From Gordonia sp. SL306 (GTDB taxonomy: Bacteria; Actinomycetota; Actinomycetes; Mycobacteriales; Mycobacteriaceae): DNA of 64,000 nucleotides. The stretch's first letter is position 1. The number at the start of each line of letters is the position of its first letter. Of the stretch, positions 1 through 8,933 are shown one piece after another. The DNA lies in the NCBI RefSeq assembly GCF_026625785.1, contig NZ_CP113063.1:1116001-1180000 (forward strand), given 5' to 3'. The notes beneath the pieces were generated by a model. It made no database searches, was not told the DNA's origin, and saw only the letters and a list, made by a program, of their open reading frames with translations. A program made the position numbers and the translations under genes.

Positions 1-27
1 CGGATCAACAAGACCGATGCCATCCAT
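1..27 (-). CDS. 5' end of a gene running off the window
   Basis: An ATG on the minus strand at 27 is preceded by a strong Shine-Dalgarno (GGAGGT, complement of 38-43) at normal spacing, so a gene probably starts here and continues beyond base 1. A second ATG in another frame lies at 23. Only seven to nine codons are visible, so no product can be named. Confidence 0.3.
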
Positions 28-93
28 TGGATACGCACCTCCGGTGACCCGACAGGCTTTTCGCGGATTCTCCGTCCGTCGACACGCACAAGG

Positions 94-127
94 CTCGGGC
101 CGGCCCCGAGTGCACCGGGCCGGCCCG
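94..127. terminator. GC-rich double hairpin, possible terminator
   Basis: Two adjacent inverted repeats: CTCGGG...CCCGAG (94-110) and the perfect palindrome CGGGCCGGCCCG (116-127). They follow the stop of the minus-strand small membrane gene at 154 and precede the next minus-strand start at 27. No U-tract is visible, which is common in actinobacteria. Termination is inferred from position. Confidence 0.4.
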
Positions 128-153
128 AACCGGAGCAGATCTCGATACCGCCG

Positions 154-562
154 TTACGGCGTGTTCCACCACGTGACGATGGACGGCCAGGCCTTGGGAT
201 TGGACGTCTGGTAGCCGAGGTAGGCGCCGATGGCCGCACCGATCGCGGCTCCGGGTACGGTCCAGATCAGGAAACCGATCAGGCCACCGATCAGCGTGTA
301 CAGGGGCGTGTTCCCCTTCCAGCCCGCGTTCAGTTCTCTCCACATCATGTCGTAGCGCTGCTGCTTGCTGATGCGCTTCACACGCGGCTTGGCCTTCTGC
401 TTCTCGGCCGCGTGGGTGGCCGTCCATCGTGCCGACGAGCGGCATCGACCCCACGACCTGCCCCTTGATGTTGCGGACCTGCAACCCGGTGCCCGCCGCG
501 GTCGGCGAGAAGATGCCGTCGACCGATGAGACGACAGCGGCGAACTCCGCTCGGAGCCACGG
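154..562 (-). pseudogene. Small glycine-zipper membrane protein gene with apparent frameshift
   Basis: The downstream part (154 to about 420) reads as a charged KQKAKPRVKRISKQQRY stretch followed by a Gly/Ala-rich hydrophobic segment (IGGLIGFLIW, GAAIGAAIGAYLG), suggesting one or two membrane helices with glycine zippers. It ends in TAA. The upstream part (about 425-562), directly after the xthA stop, has equally clear high-GC third positions but lies in a different frame (AVVSSVDGIFSP, LQVRNIKGQVVG). The two join if one base is missing or extra near 415-425. No ATG, GTG or TTG start exists in the upstream frame before TTG at 484. The gene is therefore probably broken, or the sequence has an indel. 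Family not recognised. Confidence 0.45.
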
Positions 563-1459
563 CTATTCGGTCGATTGGGGCAGCTTCACCTTCGCGGCGC
601 CACGCTTCGCGGGGTTCGACGGCGGCGGCACGACCGGGCCGATGTCGCCGTCGGGCGCATTGTCGAGATCGACGACGACCGGTGCATGGTCACTGGGTTT
701 GCTGCCCTTGCGCGCCTGCCGGTCGATCCACGCCGATGCGACACGATCGGCGACGGGCCCACCGGCGAGAACGAGATCGATCCGCATCCCCAGGTCCTTG
801 TGGAACATCCCGGCCCGGTAATCCCAGTAGCTGAAGACCCGGTCGTCGGGCCACCGGTCGCGGACCACATCGCGCAGACCCAACTCGTCGAAACCGGCGA
901 GCGCCCGGCGCTCCGGCACCGTCACGTGCGTATGGCCTTCGTAGGCAGCCGGATCGAACACATCGGCATCGGTCGGCGCGATGTTCATGTCGCCGCAGAG
1001 CATCGTGTTGTCGGCGGTGGCGTCACCCGATGCAGCGGCGACACCGTCACGCAGACGCGCCAGCCATTCCAGTTTGTAGCGGTAGTGGTCCGAGTCGGGC
1101 TCCCGGCCGTTGGGTACGTAGAGGGAGTACACCCGAACCCCACCGCAGGTGGCCGACACCGCACGCGCCTCGGTCGGCGAGTCCGGCTCGGGATAACCCG
1201 GTACCCCGTCGAAGCCCGACCGGACGTCGTCGAGGCCGACCCGCGACAGTATGGCGACGCCGTTCCACTGTCCTTGTCCCACATGGGCGATCTCATAGCC
1301 GCGCTCCGCGAGGTCTGCGCCCAGCACGTCATGGAATGCGTCGTCGGAGAGCTTGGTCTCCTGCAGGCACACCACGTCGGGCGCTCGTTGATCGAGCCAG
1401 GGCAACAATCGCGGGATCCGTTGCTTGACCGAATTCACGTTCCAGGTCGCGACGCGCAT
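563..1459 (-). CDS. xthA: Exodeoxyribonuclease III (EEP superfamily)
   Basis: A 298-aa exonuclease III/AP endonuclease, which repairs abasic sites and degrades DNA from 3' ends. The start MRVATWNVNSVKQRIPRLLPW is typical of the family. Visible active-site elements are the Asn in WNVNS, the metal-binding Glu34 in CLQETKL, the GDMNIAP motif and a C-terminal SDHAPVVVDLD with the catalytic Asp-His pair. I chose the ATG at 1459 because the family begins there; 23 further in-frame codons upstream are not conserved in character. A proline-rich tail of about 30 residues follows the catalytic domain. The gene diverges from the regulator gene to its right. Confidence 0.92.
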   Translation of the reverse strand: MRVATWNVNSVKQRIPRLLPWLDQRAPDVVCLQETKLSDDAFHDVLGADLAERGYEIAHVGQGQWNGVAILSRVGLDDVRSGFDGVPGYPEPDSPTEARAVSATCGGVRVYSLYVPNGREPDSDHYRYKLEWLARLRDGVAAASGDATADNTMLCGDMNIAPTDADVFDPAAYEGHTHVTVPERRALAGFDELGLRDVVRDRWPDDRVFSYWDYRAGMFHKDLGMRIDLVLAGGPVADRVASAWIDRQARKGSKPSDHAPVVVDLDNAPDGDIGPVVPPPSNPAKRGAAKVKLPQSTE

Positions 1460-1768
1460 GGTGTCAACCGTAGTCGCGGGCACCCCACCCGCCGACGGCC
1501 TGCCGGTCATCGCGAGCAGAGGGCCCAAGGGGCTGGCGCGGCGGGGTGATGTGTGTCACGTTAGGGCATCGACCCACTCGCCCACCCCTCCGAATCGTCA
1601 CCCCCGCGCCCGGTCATCGAGCACTCGTGGCGTCGATCGGCCCTGTCCGGGGTTCGCCCCGACGACGCGACCCCGACCACCCTGGTCGACATCGCGTCGG
1701 CCGATCCCCTGCTCGATGCCGCCCGACCGGTCCTCGACGACGCCGCCACGCGGCTCGGTGACACGGAC

Positions 1769-3196
1769 ATGAGCCTGTTGCTGGTGGACCACGAATGCCG
1801 GATGGTGTCCCGGGTGGCGTCCGGCAGTGCGCTGGAACGCAGGCTCGACGATGTGGGAGCGGCACCCGGTGTGCCGTTCGGCGAGGACACGGTCGGTACG
1901 ACGGCCCTCGGTACGCCCGCCGAGATCCGCGGCGGGATCGCGATCAACGGGCGCGAGCACTACCTGGAGCAGTTCAAGTCGCTGAGCTGTTTCGGTCAGC
2001 CGATCATCCATCCGACGACCAGGCGACTGGCCGGCATCATCTGCATGACGGAGATCTCCGACCAGATCAACCCGCTGGCGGTGCCCTTCGTCAACGGGAT
2101 CGTGGCCGACATCGCCGACCGCCTGCTGGATCGTTCCCGGGCGCATCAGCGACGAGTGCTCGACGCGTTCCAGCGCGCGGCGCCGCGACGAGACGTCGCG
2201 GTCGCCGCCATCGGCGACGATCTCCAACTGACGAACGCGCTGGCGGCCGAGTTGCTGTCGCCCACCGATATCGGCGCCCTTCGCATGGTCGCAGCCGATC
2301 CCCGTCTGCGCGAGACCGCCATGCCGCTCACTCTGGTGTCCGGCATCGACGTGGAAGTCCAGGTGGAGCCGGTCACCGGCGCACGCGGAGCGGCGCTGTT
2401 CCGCTTCCGCCCGATCGTCGCCACCCCGACCCCACCGTCCGTGATCGCCACGGCGCCTGCGTGCAGCGTGGCCGTCACCGGCGAACCGGGCACCGGCCGG
2501 AGCACCCACGCGCGATCGGTCGCGCAGGACGCAACGGTCCCGCCGATGGTCCTCGACGTCGCCGACGAGTTGATCGCCGGACGTCACCCCGACGTCCTCG
2601 CCGCGCTCGCACTCGCCCGCGAGGAGTGCTCGCCGCTGATCGTCGACGGCGCCGATCTGCTCGACGACCGGTCGGTCGCGATCCTCGGCAAGGCGGCGGC
2701 GCAGGCCACCCGGGAGGCTCCACTGGTGGTCGTGAGCGGACCGCGCGAACACGTCGGCTCCGGTGTCGCGGCCCTGCTGTCCCGCTGTGTCACGCGCATC
2801 GACCTCGCACCGCTGCGACATCGCACCTCCGAGCTCGCGGCGCTCGCCTCCGCGATGCTGACGGAGATCGATCCAGGACTCTCACTGTCCGGGCAGGCCA
2901 CCGACGCCTTGTTGTGCCAGGACTGGCCCGGAAACTTCGCCGAGCTGAATGCTGTTCTCCGGCAGTCGGCCTCGGCATGTGCGGACCGGGCGGCACGGGT
3001 CGTCGAGCCGGGCGACCTGCCCACCGCTTATCGCACCACGAGTCGCGCCGCCCACCTCTCGGGCCGCGAGCAGGCGGAACGGACAGCGATCGTCGACGCT
3101 CTCGACCGTGCCGCCGGCAACAAGGTGCATGCCGCCCGCGACCTCGGGATCAGCCGCACCACCCTGTACGCACGGATGCGTGCCCTGGGCATCTGA
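1769..3196 (+). CDS. AcoR-type transcriptional regulator (GAF, degenerate AAA+, Fis HTH)
   Basis: A probable activator of the AcoR/EBP type. The N-terminus is GAF-like. The centre resembles an AAA+ domain with Walker A GEPGTGRST (about 238-246) and a Walker-B-like LIVDGADLLDD, but I see no GAFTGA loop, consistent with lineages lacking sigma-54. The C-terminus is a Fis-type helix-turn-helix (AARDLGISRTTLYARMR). The first ATG is at 1769, yet family-like sequence continues upstream in frame (VIEHSWRRSALSGVRPDD) to a TAG at 1562 with no ATG, GTG or TTG between. The true start may be non-canonical, or an indel separates it from the ATG at 1546. It may control the dehydrogenase pair at 4543-7190. 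Confidence 0.75.
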   Translation: MSLLLVDHECRMVSRVASGSALERRLDDVGAAPGVPFGEDTVGTTALGTPAEIRGGIAINGREHYLEQFKSLSCFGQPIIHPTTRRLAGIICMTEISDQINPLAVPFVNGIVADIADRLLDRSRAHQRRVLDAFQRAAPRRDVAVAAIGDDLQLTNALAAELLSPTDIGALRMVAADPRLRETAMPLTLVSGIDVEVQVEPVTGARGAALFRFRPIVATPTPPSVIATAPACSVAVTGEPGTGRSTHARSVAQDATVPPMVLDVADELIAGRHPDVLAALALAREECSPLIVDGADLLDDRSVAILGKAAAQATREAPLVVVSGPREHVGSGVAALLSRCVTRIDLAPLRHRTSELAALASAMLTEIDPGLSLSGQATDALLCQDWPGNFAELNAVLRQSASACADRAARVVEPGDLPTAYRTTSRAAHLSGREQAERTAIVDALDRAAGNKVHAARDLGISRTTLYARMRALGI

Positions 3197-3231
3197 CCAG
3201 CCGTCGTCGCCGGTTCCCGCGTCGGATCGGC

Positions 3232-4368
3232 TCAGACGCTCAGGGACTGCCGCGCCAGTGCTGCGATCAGGTCCGTCTGCGTGACGATCCCGACGATCCG
3301 CGCGCCGTCGAGAACGGGGACGGCAGCGCTGTGACCGTCCGAGAGCATCGGCAGCATCGCCGCCACCGGCGTGCCCACCGCCGCGAACGGCAGGTCCGTC
3401 GCCATGACGTCCGCGGCGCACAATGCCATCCGACGATTGGTCCAGCGGCCGAGGAACCTCTCTCCTCGTCGGTCCGATGCCGGGTCGCGCAGACGTACGG
3501 CGAGATGGAGTTGGAAGACCACACCAGCGAATTCCCCTGATGGCCGCACGACCGGTAGCGAGGTGAATCCGTGGACGCGGAAGAGTTCGGCGACGTCGGC
3601 GAGCGACGTCTCGGGCCCGACCGTCACCAGGTCCCGGGACATGACGTCACCGGCGTCGGCCGGGGCAACGCGATGGGCTGTCGCCTGCAGTTCCGCGGCC
3701 CCGATCAACCTGGCCAGATCGGCGACGCCGAGATTGAGTGACTGCCGGTAGCGCGCAAGGATTCCGGTGAGCTCGTCCTCGCTGAGGCCGAGCCTCTCGA
3801 CGGGCGGTGGTTCGGGATCGAAACGGCGCAACGGATAGTGCCTGCCAGTTGCCCGTGCGTAGACGATCGCCACCACCACGAGCAGCGCCGTGCCGAGCGC
3901 GACCGGTGTCACCGCGAACCGGAAACCGAGGGCATGTATCGCATCCGGTGACAGCGCCGCCGTCATCGCGACTGCACCCGCAGGCGGATGAACGGCACGA
4001 ACGAGGATCATCGCCGCCACCGCGAGCCCGACCGCCAGTGCGACCCTCGCGAATGCGATCGGGACAAGCAGGGTCACCCCCACACCGATCACCGCCGAGA
4101 GCGTGTTGCCGACCACCGCGGGCCACGGCTGCGCGAGTGGGCTGCTCGGCGCGGCGAAGATCAGGACCGCGGTCGCGCCGAAGGGTGCGATCAGGTAGAG
4201 GCCCGACTGCAGGTCCACGTTCGAACTCACCAGAATCGCGCCGATGACCGCGAGGCCGAGCGCCGAACCGACGCCGGCGCGCAATGCCTCGCGCGGCGGA
4301 CCGGAGACACCGGCGGGTCCCATGCTGCGGACGGCAAGGCGGACCCTTCCGGATGCGCTGTCTCTCAT
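3232..4368 (-). CDS. HPP-family membrane protein with tandem CBS domains
   Basis: A 378-aa protein. The N-terminal half has several hydrophobic helices and the HPP-family signature AVHPPAGA (about 126-132). The C-terminal half carries two CBS motifs (DVMSRDLVTV..., then DVMATDLPF... ending IVGIVTQTDLIAAL), which usually bind adenine nucleotides and regulate the attached domain. HPP proteins are membrane proteins, some linked to nitrite transport; the substrate here is unknown. The start at 4368 is set by an AGGAG five bases upstream; 48 further upstream codons look non-coding. The gene is divergent from the aldehyde dehydrogenase and faces the regulator gene tail to tail. Confidence 0.82.
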   Translation of the reverse strand: MRDSASGRVRLAVRSMGPAGVSGPPREALRAGVGSALGLAVIGAILVSSNVDLQSGLYLIAPFGATAVLIFAAPSSPLAQPWPAVVGNTLSAVIGVGVTLLVPIAFARVALAVGLAVAAMILVRAVHPPAGAVAMTAALSPDAIHALGFRFAVTPVALGTALLVVVAIVYARATGRHYPLRRFDPEPPPVERLGLSEDELTGILARYRQSLNLGVADLARLIGAAELQATAHRVAPADAGDVMSRDLVTVGPETSLADVAELFRVHGFTSLPVVRPSGEFAGVVFQLHLAVRLRDPASDRRGERFLGRWTNRRMALCAADVMATDLPFAAVGTPVAAMLPMLSDGHSAAVPVLDGARIVGIVTQTDLIAALARQSLSV

Positions 4369-4424
4369 CGGTCTCCTCTGGGCGCGATTGTCGAGTGACC
4401 ACGCTAACGGGCACCTCATTGGTC

Positions 4425-4453
4425 TGTTCAGCCCGGTGTTCAGATTCTGGACA
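4425..4453. promoter_or_regulatory. Candidate regulator-binding site, TGTTCAG repeats
   Basis: In the divergent region between the HPP/CBS gene and the aldehyde dehydrogenase, TGTTCAG occurs at 4425-4431 and again at 4437-4443. The second copy forms an imperfect inverted repeat TGTTCAG-att-CTGGACA (4437-4453, one mismatch). AcoR-type regulators bind such dyads upstream of their targets, so this is a candidate site for the regulator at 1769-3196. This is inference from position and symmetry. Confidence 0.35.
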
Positions 4454-4542
4454 GGGCGGCCGGTCCCATCGGTGGCAGAAATGAAGCAGGTCACATCTAT
4501 GACCCAGATCACTCAGATCTCGCCACCTGACCAGGAGGTTTC

Positions 4543-6039
4543 ATGACCGCCGTTGCCACCGAACTGCTCCACGGGGTACGCGACTTCATATCCCGCGACC
4601 GACCGATGCTGATCGGCGGTGAGTGGGTGTTCGCCGAATCGGGACGGACCTTCGAGACCATCGACCCGGCCACCGCCCGACCGATCACATCGGTTGCGCA
4701 CGGCGACGCAGCCGACATCGACCGGGCGGTCCGTGCGGCGCGGCAGGCCTTCGACACCGGCCCGTGGTCACGCATGAAGCCCAACGAGCGCGAGCGTCTG
4801 ATCTGGAAGGTCGGCGACCTCCTCAGCGAGCGGGCGACGGAGTTCGGGCAACTCGAGGCCCTCGACAACGGCAAGGCGGCGACCGTCGCGACGGCAGTCG
4901 ACATGGCGTGGTCGGCCGACATCTTCCGGTACAACGCCGGACTCGCCACCAAGATCACCGGCAGCACCGTCGACGTGTCGATGCCGTTCGTCCCCGGCGG
5001 CGAGTTCCACGCCTACACGTTGCGCGAACCCGTCGGCGTGTGCGGCCTGATCGTGCCGTGGAATTTCCCGCTGCTGATGGCCGCGTTCAAGCTCGCGCCT
5101 GCGCTCGCCGCGGGCAACACCGTCATCCTCAAGCCCGCCGAGCAGACCCCGCTCACCGCGCTGCTCCTCGGAGAGATCTTCCAGGAGGCGGGATTCCCGC
5201 CCGGCGTGGTCAACATCGTCACCGGCTACGGGGAGGCGGGTGCCGCGCTGGCCGCCCACGACGACGTGGACAAGATCGCCTTCACCGGTTCCACCGAGGT
5301 CGGCAAGAAGATCGTCGAGGCCGCGAAGGGCAACTTGAAGAAGGTCTCCCTCGAACTCGGCGGGAAGAGCCCCAACATCGTGTTCGCCGACGCGGACTTC
5401 GAGAAGGCCGTGGCCGGATCGGTTGCGGCGTGGATGTTCAACCACGGCCAGTGCTGCGTCGCCGGCACCCGACTCTTCGTCGAACGACCCATCTTCGACG
5501 ACTTCACGGCCGCGGTCGCCGAGGCGGCATCGCAGGCCAAGATCGGCCCCGGCCTCGATCCGGCCACCGAACTCGGACCGTTGATCAGCCAGGAACAGTT
5601 CGATCGTGTGTCGGGCTACCTGTCCGCCGGACTGGCCGACGGCGCCCGCGCACTCACCGGTGGGAAGCGTTGGGGCGACGAGGGGTTCTTCATCGAACCG
5701 ACCGTCTTCGTCGATGTCGAGCCGAGCTTCTCGATCGTGTCGGAGGAGATCTTCGGTCCCGTGGTGGCGGCTCTCCCGTTCGATGCCGACAGCGGGGTGG
5801 CCGCCGCCGCCAACGACTCGATCTACGGACTGGCCGCAGGCATCTGGACCACCGATCTGTCCAAGGCCCACAAGACCGCCCGGCAGATCAAGGCCGGCTC
5901 GGTGTGGGTGAACCAATACAACGGCTTCGACACCGCGATGCCGTTCGGCGGGTACAAGCAGTCGGGCTGGGGTCGCGAACTCGGCAGCTCCGCCATCGAT
6001 CTGTACACCCAGACCAAGGCCGTCAACGTCGCGCTCTGA
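4543..6039 (+). CDS. NAD(P)-dependent aldehyde dehydrogenase
   Basis: A 498-aa class 1/2-like aldehyde dehydrogenase that oxidises an aldehyde to the acid in the cytosol. The cofactor loop VPWNFPLLMA, FTGSTEVGKK, general-base Glu271 in SLELGGKSPN and catalytic Cys305 in NHGQCC are all present, and EEIFGPV follows. AGGAGG (4533-4538) lies just upstream of the ATG. It is followed 32 bases later by an alcohol dehydrogenase, so the pair probably converts a primary alcohol to an acid. An AcoR-type regulator gene is nearby. Substrate is not determinable from sequence; similarity is to phenylacetaldehyde/betaine-aldehyde-type enzymes. Confidence 0.9.
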   Translation: MTAVATELLHGVRDFISRDRPMLIGGEWVFAESGRTFETIDPATARPITSVAHGDAADIDRAVRAARQAFDTGPWSRMKPNERERLIWKVGDLLSERATEFGQLEALDNGKAATVATAVDMAWSADIFRYNAGLATKITGSTVDVSMPFVPGGEFHAYTLREPVGVCGLIVPWNFPLLMAAFKLAPALAAGNTVILKPAEQTPLTALLLGEIFQEAGFPPGVVNIVTGYGEAGAALAAHDDVDKIAFTGSTEVGKKIVEAAKGNLKKVSLELGGKSPNIVFADADFEKAVAGSVAAWMFNHGQCCVAGTRLFVERPIFDDFTAAVAEAASQAKIGPGLDPATELGPLISQEQFDRVSGYLSAGLADGARALTGGKRWGDEGFFIEPTVFVDVEPSFSIVSEEIFGPVVAALPFDADSGVAAAANDSIYGLAAGIWTTDLSKAHKTARQIKAGSVWVNQYNGFDTAMPFGGYKQSGWGRELGSSAIDLYTQTKAVNVAL

Positions 6040-6071
6040 GCCGACACCCATCCGCAAAGGAGCAACCACAC

Positions 6072-7190
6072 ATGTCCATCACCACCAAGGCGGCCGTACT
6101 CACCGGCCCAGGCAAGCCGTTCGAACTCGTCGAACTCGATCTCGAGGAGCCCAGGGACGGCGAGGTGCTGATCAAGTACACCGCTGCCGGACTCTGCCAC
6201 TCCGACCTCCACCTGACCGACGGCGACCTGCCGCCCCGTTATCCGATCGTCGGCGGCCACGAGGGCTCCGGCATCATCGAAGCGGTCGGCCCGGGCGTCA
6301 CCAAGGTCAAGCCAGGCGATCACGTCGTCTGCAGCTTCATCCCCAACTGCGGGACCTGCCGCTATTGCTCGACCGGTCGACAGAACCTGTGCGACATGGG
6401 CGCCACCATCCTCGAGGGGTCGATGCCCGACGGATCGTTCCGCTTCCACTCCGGCGCAGACGATTTCGGAGCGATGTGCATGCTCGGGACATTCGCCGAG
6501 CGGGCCACGATCTCGCAGCACTCGGTGGTCAAGGTCGACGAGTGGCTGCCATTGGACAAGGCGGTCCTCGTCGGGTGTGGCGTGCCGTCGGGCTGGGGAA
6601 CCTCGGTCTACGCGGGCGGCGTGCGCGCGGGCGACACCTGCGTCATCTACGGCATCGGCGGCCTCGGCATCAATGCCGTGCAAGGCGCGGTGTCGGCGGG
6701 TGCCAAGCATGTCGTCGTGGTGGATCCGGTGGCCCTGAAACGGGACACGGCGATCAAATTCGGTGCGACACATGCCTTTGCCGATGCGGCCGAGGCTGCG
6801 GCCAAGGTCAACGAACTGACCTGGGGACAGGGCGCCGATCAGGCACTCATCCTGGTCGGCACCGTCAACGAGGAGGTCGTGCAGAACGCGACAGCCGTGA
6901 TCGGCAAGGGCGGCACGGTGGTCATCACCGGGTTGGCCGATCCGACCAAGCTGACCGTGCATGTGTCCGGAACGGACCTGACCCTGAACCAGAAGACGAT
7001 CAAGGGCAGCCTGTTCGGCTCGGCCAACCCGCAGTACGACATCGTCAAACTGCTCCGCCTCTACGACGCGGGCCAGCTCAAGCTCGACGAGCTGATCACC
7101 CAGACCTACACCCTCGACCAGGTCAACGAGGGCTATCAGGATCTGCGCGACGGCAAGAACATTCGCGGTGTGATCATCCACGACGCCTGA
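6072..7190 (+). CDS. Zinc-dependent alcohol dehydrogenase (NDMA-dependent/AdhD-like)
   Basis: A 372-aa class III-like medium-chain alcohol dehydrogenase. Catalytic zinc ligands are Cys42 (GLCHSD) and His63 with Glu64 (GGHEGSG). The structural zinc lobe is CGTCRYC followed by a fourth Cys (about 93, 96, 99, 107). The coenzyme fold carries GIGGLGINAVQGA. The internal lobe SMPDGSFRFHSG and overall length suit the actinobacterial NDMA-dependent alcohol dehydrogenases, where nicotinamide cofactor can stay tightly bound. It lies directly downstream of the aldehyde dehydrogenase, so a two-step alcohol oxidation operon is likely. A strong hairpin follows its stop. Confidence 0.88.
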   Translation: MSITTKAAVLTGPGKPFELVELDLEEPRDGEVLIKYTAAGLCHSDLHLTDGDLPPRYPIVGGHEGSGIIEAVGPGVTKVKPGDHVVCSFIPNCGTCRYCSTGRQNLCDMGATILEGSMPDGSFRFHSGADDFGAMCMLGTFAERATISQHSVVKVDEWLPLDKAVLVGCGVPSGWGTSVYAGGVRAGDTCVIYGIGGLGINAVQGAVSAGAKHVVVVDPVALKRDTAIKFGATHAFADAAEAAAKVNELTWGQGADQALILVGTVNEEVVQNATAVIGKGGTVVITGLADPTKLTVHVSGTDLTLNQKTIKGSLFGSANPQYDIVKLLRLYDAGQLKLDELITQTYTLDQVNEGYQDLRDGKNIRGVIIHDA

Positions 7191-7206
7191 TCGACCGCGA
7201 CCGACC

Positions 7207-7249
7207 CCGGCCCGGACACGACGAATCTCGCAATCCGTGTCCGGGCCGG
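7207..7249. terminator. Bidirectional hairpin terminator
   Basis: Perfect 14-bp arms CCGGCCCGGACACG (7207-7220) and CGTGTCCGGGCCGG (7236-7249) with a 15-nt loop. It sits between the convergent alcohol dehydrogenase and DUF218 genes and so can terminate both. Confidence 0.8.
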
Positions 7250-7270
7250 TCCACGTCGGTTCGATCGCAT

Positions 7271-8335
7271 TCAGCTCACCGACACGTTCCACACGGCCAG
7301 GAGCCAGGGAACCGAGAGCGCGACGACCAATGCGAGGTTGAGCCACCGGTGCTTCCACATGATGGCGGCGAACTCGCGAACCTCGGCGTTCGGGACGAAA
7401 TACGACGGGGTGCGCGCCCCGGTGGCGAAGCCGTCGATCTCATTGCTGCGCATCAGCATTGCGGCACGCAGTGCGTGATAGTCGCTGGTGACGACGGCAA
7501 CCGGCCCCGCGACCCCTCGATCGGCGAGGAGCTCGGCCGAGAAGGCGATGTTCTCGGCGGTGTCGGTCGAATCACCCTCGGCCAGCACGGCATCGCCACG
7601 CATCCCGCGGGCCAGCAGGTAGTCCGACATCGCTGCCGCCTCCGACATCTCCTCGTCCACGCCGCGACCACCCGAACAGATCATGATCGGCCGGCGGCCC
7701 GACGCCTCGGCCAGGTCGAACACCTCATGAGCGAGATCGAGCCGGCCTGCCAGCAGTCTCCCCACCCGGCGTCCATCGATGAGGCCGGCACCCAGCACGA
7801 TCACGGCGCCGACCGGATCGCGCCGGATCCGTCGTCGAGCCCACGTGTCATAAACGGCCGACCAGAGAACCAGCGCCAGGAGGGCGAAGCCGAGATAGGC
7901 GGCAGGCACGCCGATCCCCGCGAGGACGAACAGCAGTCGCTGGTCCGAGGTCGGGATCAGCCAACCGACCACCAGGCCCGCGGCGACGCTGACGACGTAG
8001 ACCAGGACGAGTATCCCCAGTGCGGTCGACAGCATCATCGACGGGCGAAGGCCCTCCCTGCGCACCAGCTCGACTCCGGTGCGAACCAGGTACACACCGA
8101 GCGCAGCCGCGGCGACCAGCCCGGCCACCGCCACCACGGCGAGCACCATGGCACCCGACAACTCGCGTCCGCGGGCACCCACCACCGCAGCGACCACCAC
8201 CATCGCCACGACCACGACCACGACCGTTCCGAAGATGCCCGGCAGCAACCGGCGCGGCTCACGCCAGGCACTGATGCCGGCACCGAGCGCGAAGAGAACG
8301 AGCGCGATCAGCAGTGCACCCATGTCGGCAATCAT
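7271..8335 (-). CDS. YdcF/SanA-like DUF218 membrane protein
   Basis: A membrane protein with about five or six hydrophobic helices in the first ~190 residues, then a cytoplasmic or exposed DUF218 domain. That domain shows the family pattern AVIVLGAGLIDGRRVGRLLA, ICSGGRG, an acidic EEMSEAAAM run, STDTAENIAFS and VVTSDYHALRA. The last ~20 residues form another helix. DUF218 proteins (YdcF, SanA, ElyC) are linked to envelope integrity, with no settled reaction. The start is uncertain: ATG at 8335 (354 aa) or 8323, neither with a clear Shine-Dalgarno; codons upstream of 8335 are not hydrophobic and look untranslated. Confidence 0.8.
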   Translation of the reverse strand: MIADMGALLIALVLFALGAGISAWREPRRLLPGIFGTVVVVVVAMVVVAAVVGARGRELSGAMVLAVVAVAGLVAAAALGVYLVRTGVELVRREGLRPSMMLSTALGILVLVYVVSVAAGLVVGWLIPTSDQRLLFVLAGIGVPAAYLGFALLALVLWSAVYDTWARRRIRRDPVGAVIVLGAGLIDGRRVGRLLAGRLDLAHEVFDLAEASGRRPIMICSGGRGVDEEMSEAAAMSDYLLARGMRGDAVLAEGDSTDTAENIAFSAELLADRGVAGPVAVVTSDYHALRAAMLMRSNEIDGFATGARTPSYFVPNAEVREFAAIMWKHRWLNLALVVALSVPWLLAVWNVSVS

Positions 8336-8461
8336 GGCAGCCGCGCAGGCGCAGATGAGGTCATTGAGGCGTACGAATCGAGGTCCGGAGCCCACCCGGT
8401 CGGCGGCGGCCGGTCGGTGCCCGGTAGGAAGGAGAAGAGATCCGGCGACGGAGGTGAAGCT

Positions 8462-8899
8462 GTGAACAGGACTGTGACGAGATTCTGGACGTCATCGATC
8501 GTCGTCGGTGCGTGCCTGCTCGGTGGCACCGCATGCGGTGGGGAGCCCGCGTCGACACCGACCTCGGAGTCTGGCGTCGCGACCCAATCGGTGGTGGACA
8601 ACCCGATCGATCCCGGCTCGGTCACGCAGATCGCCGATGCCGTCCGCGGTCAGAACCTCGAGTTGACCGGCGAGAAGGACGTGACCGCCCAGGTCTGCCC
8701 GACGGCCGGCTGTACCGCCGCCACGGCGTTCGATCAGGCGACGTTCCTGAAGTTCCCGACCACCGGCCGCGCCACGACCTACGCGGGTGGCCAGGACTCC
8801 GCCTACCAGGTGCTCGACGTGGTGGTGACGTTCCCGGAATCGACACCACCCGACCTGCGTGTGAAATACGAGAACGCGGTGCGCGTCACCGTGCGCTGA
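8462..8899 (+). CDS. Putative lipoprotein, unknown function
   Basis: A 145-aa protein starting at GTG 8462, set by GGAGGTG just upstream. The N-terminus (RTVTRFWTSSIVVGACLLGG) ends in a lipobox-like GTAC, so the mature protein would begin at that Cys and be anchored to the outer face of the membrane. The rest has a Cys pair (VCPTAGC) and a beta-rich C-terminus. I do not recognise the family. It is divergent from the DUF218 gene and convergent with the TetR gene. Confidence 0.7.
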   Translation: MNRTVTRFWTSSIVVGACLLGGTACGGEPASTPTSESGVATQSVVDNPIDPGSVTQIADAVRGQNLELTGEKDVTAQVCPTAGCTAATAFDQATFLKFPTTGRATTYAGGQDSAYQVLDVVVTFPESTPPDLRVKYENAVRVTVR

Positions 8900-8933
8900 A
8901 TCGGAGTTCCCTGGGCCGCGCGCCCAAGCGGGC

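Noticed and set aside
4623..7190. 855-codon plus-strand protein
   Set aside because: Its first part is an Arg-rich alternative frame of the aldehyde dehydrogenase; only the final 372 codons (the alcohol dehydrogenase) are real.
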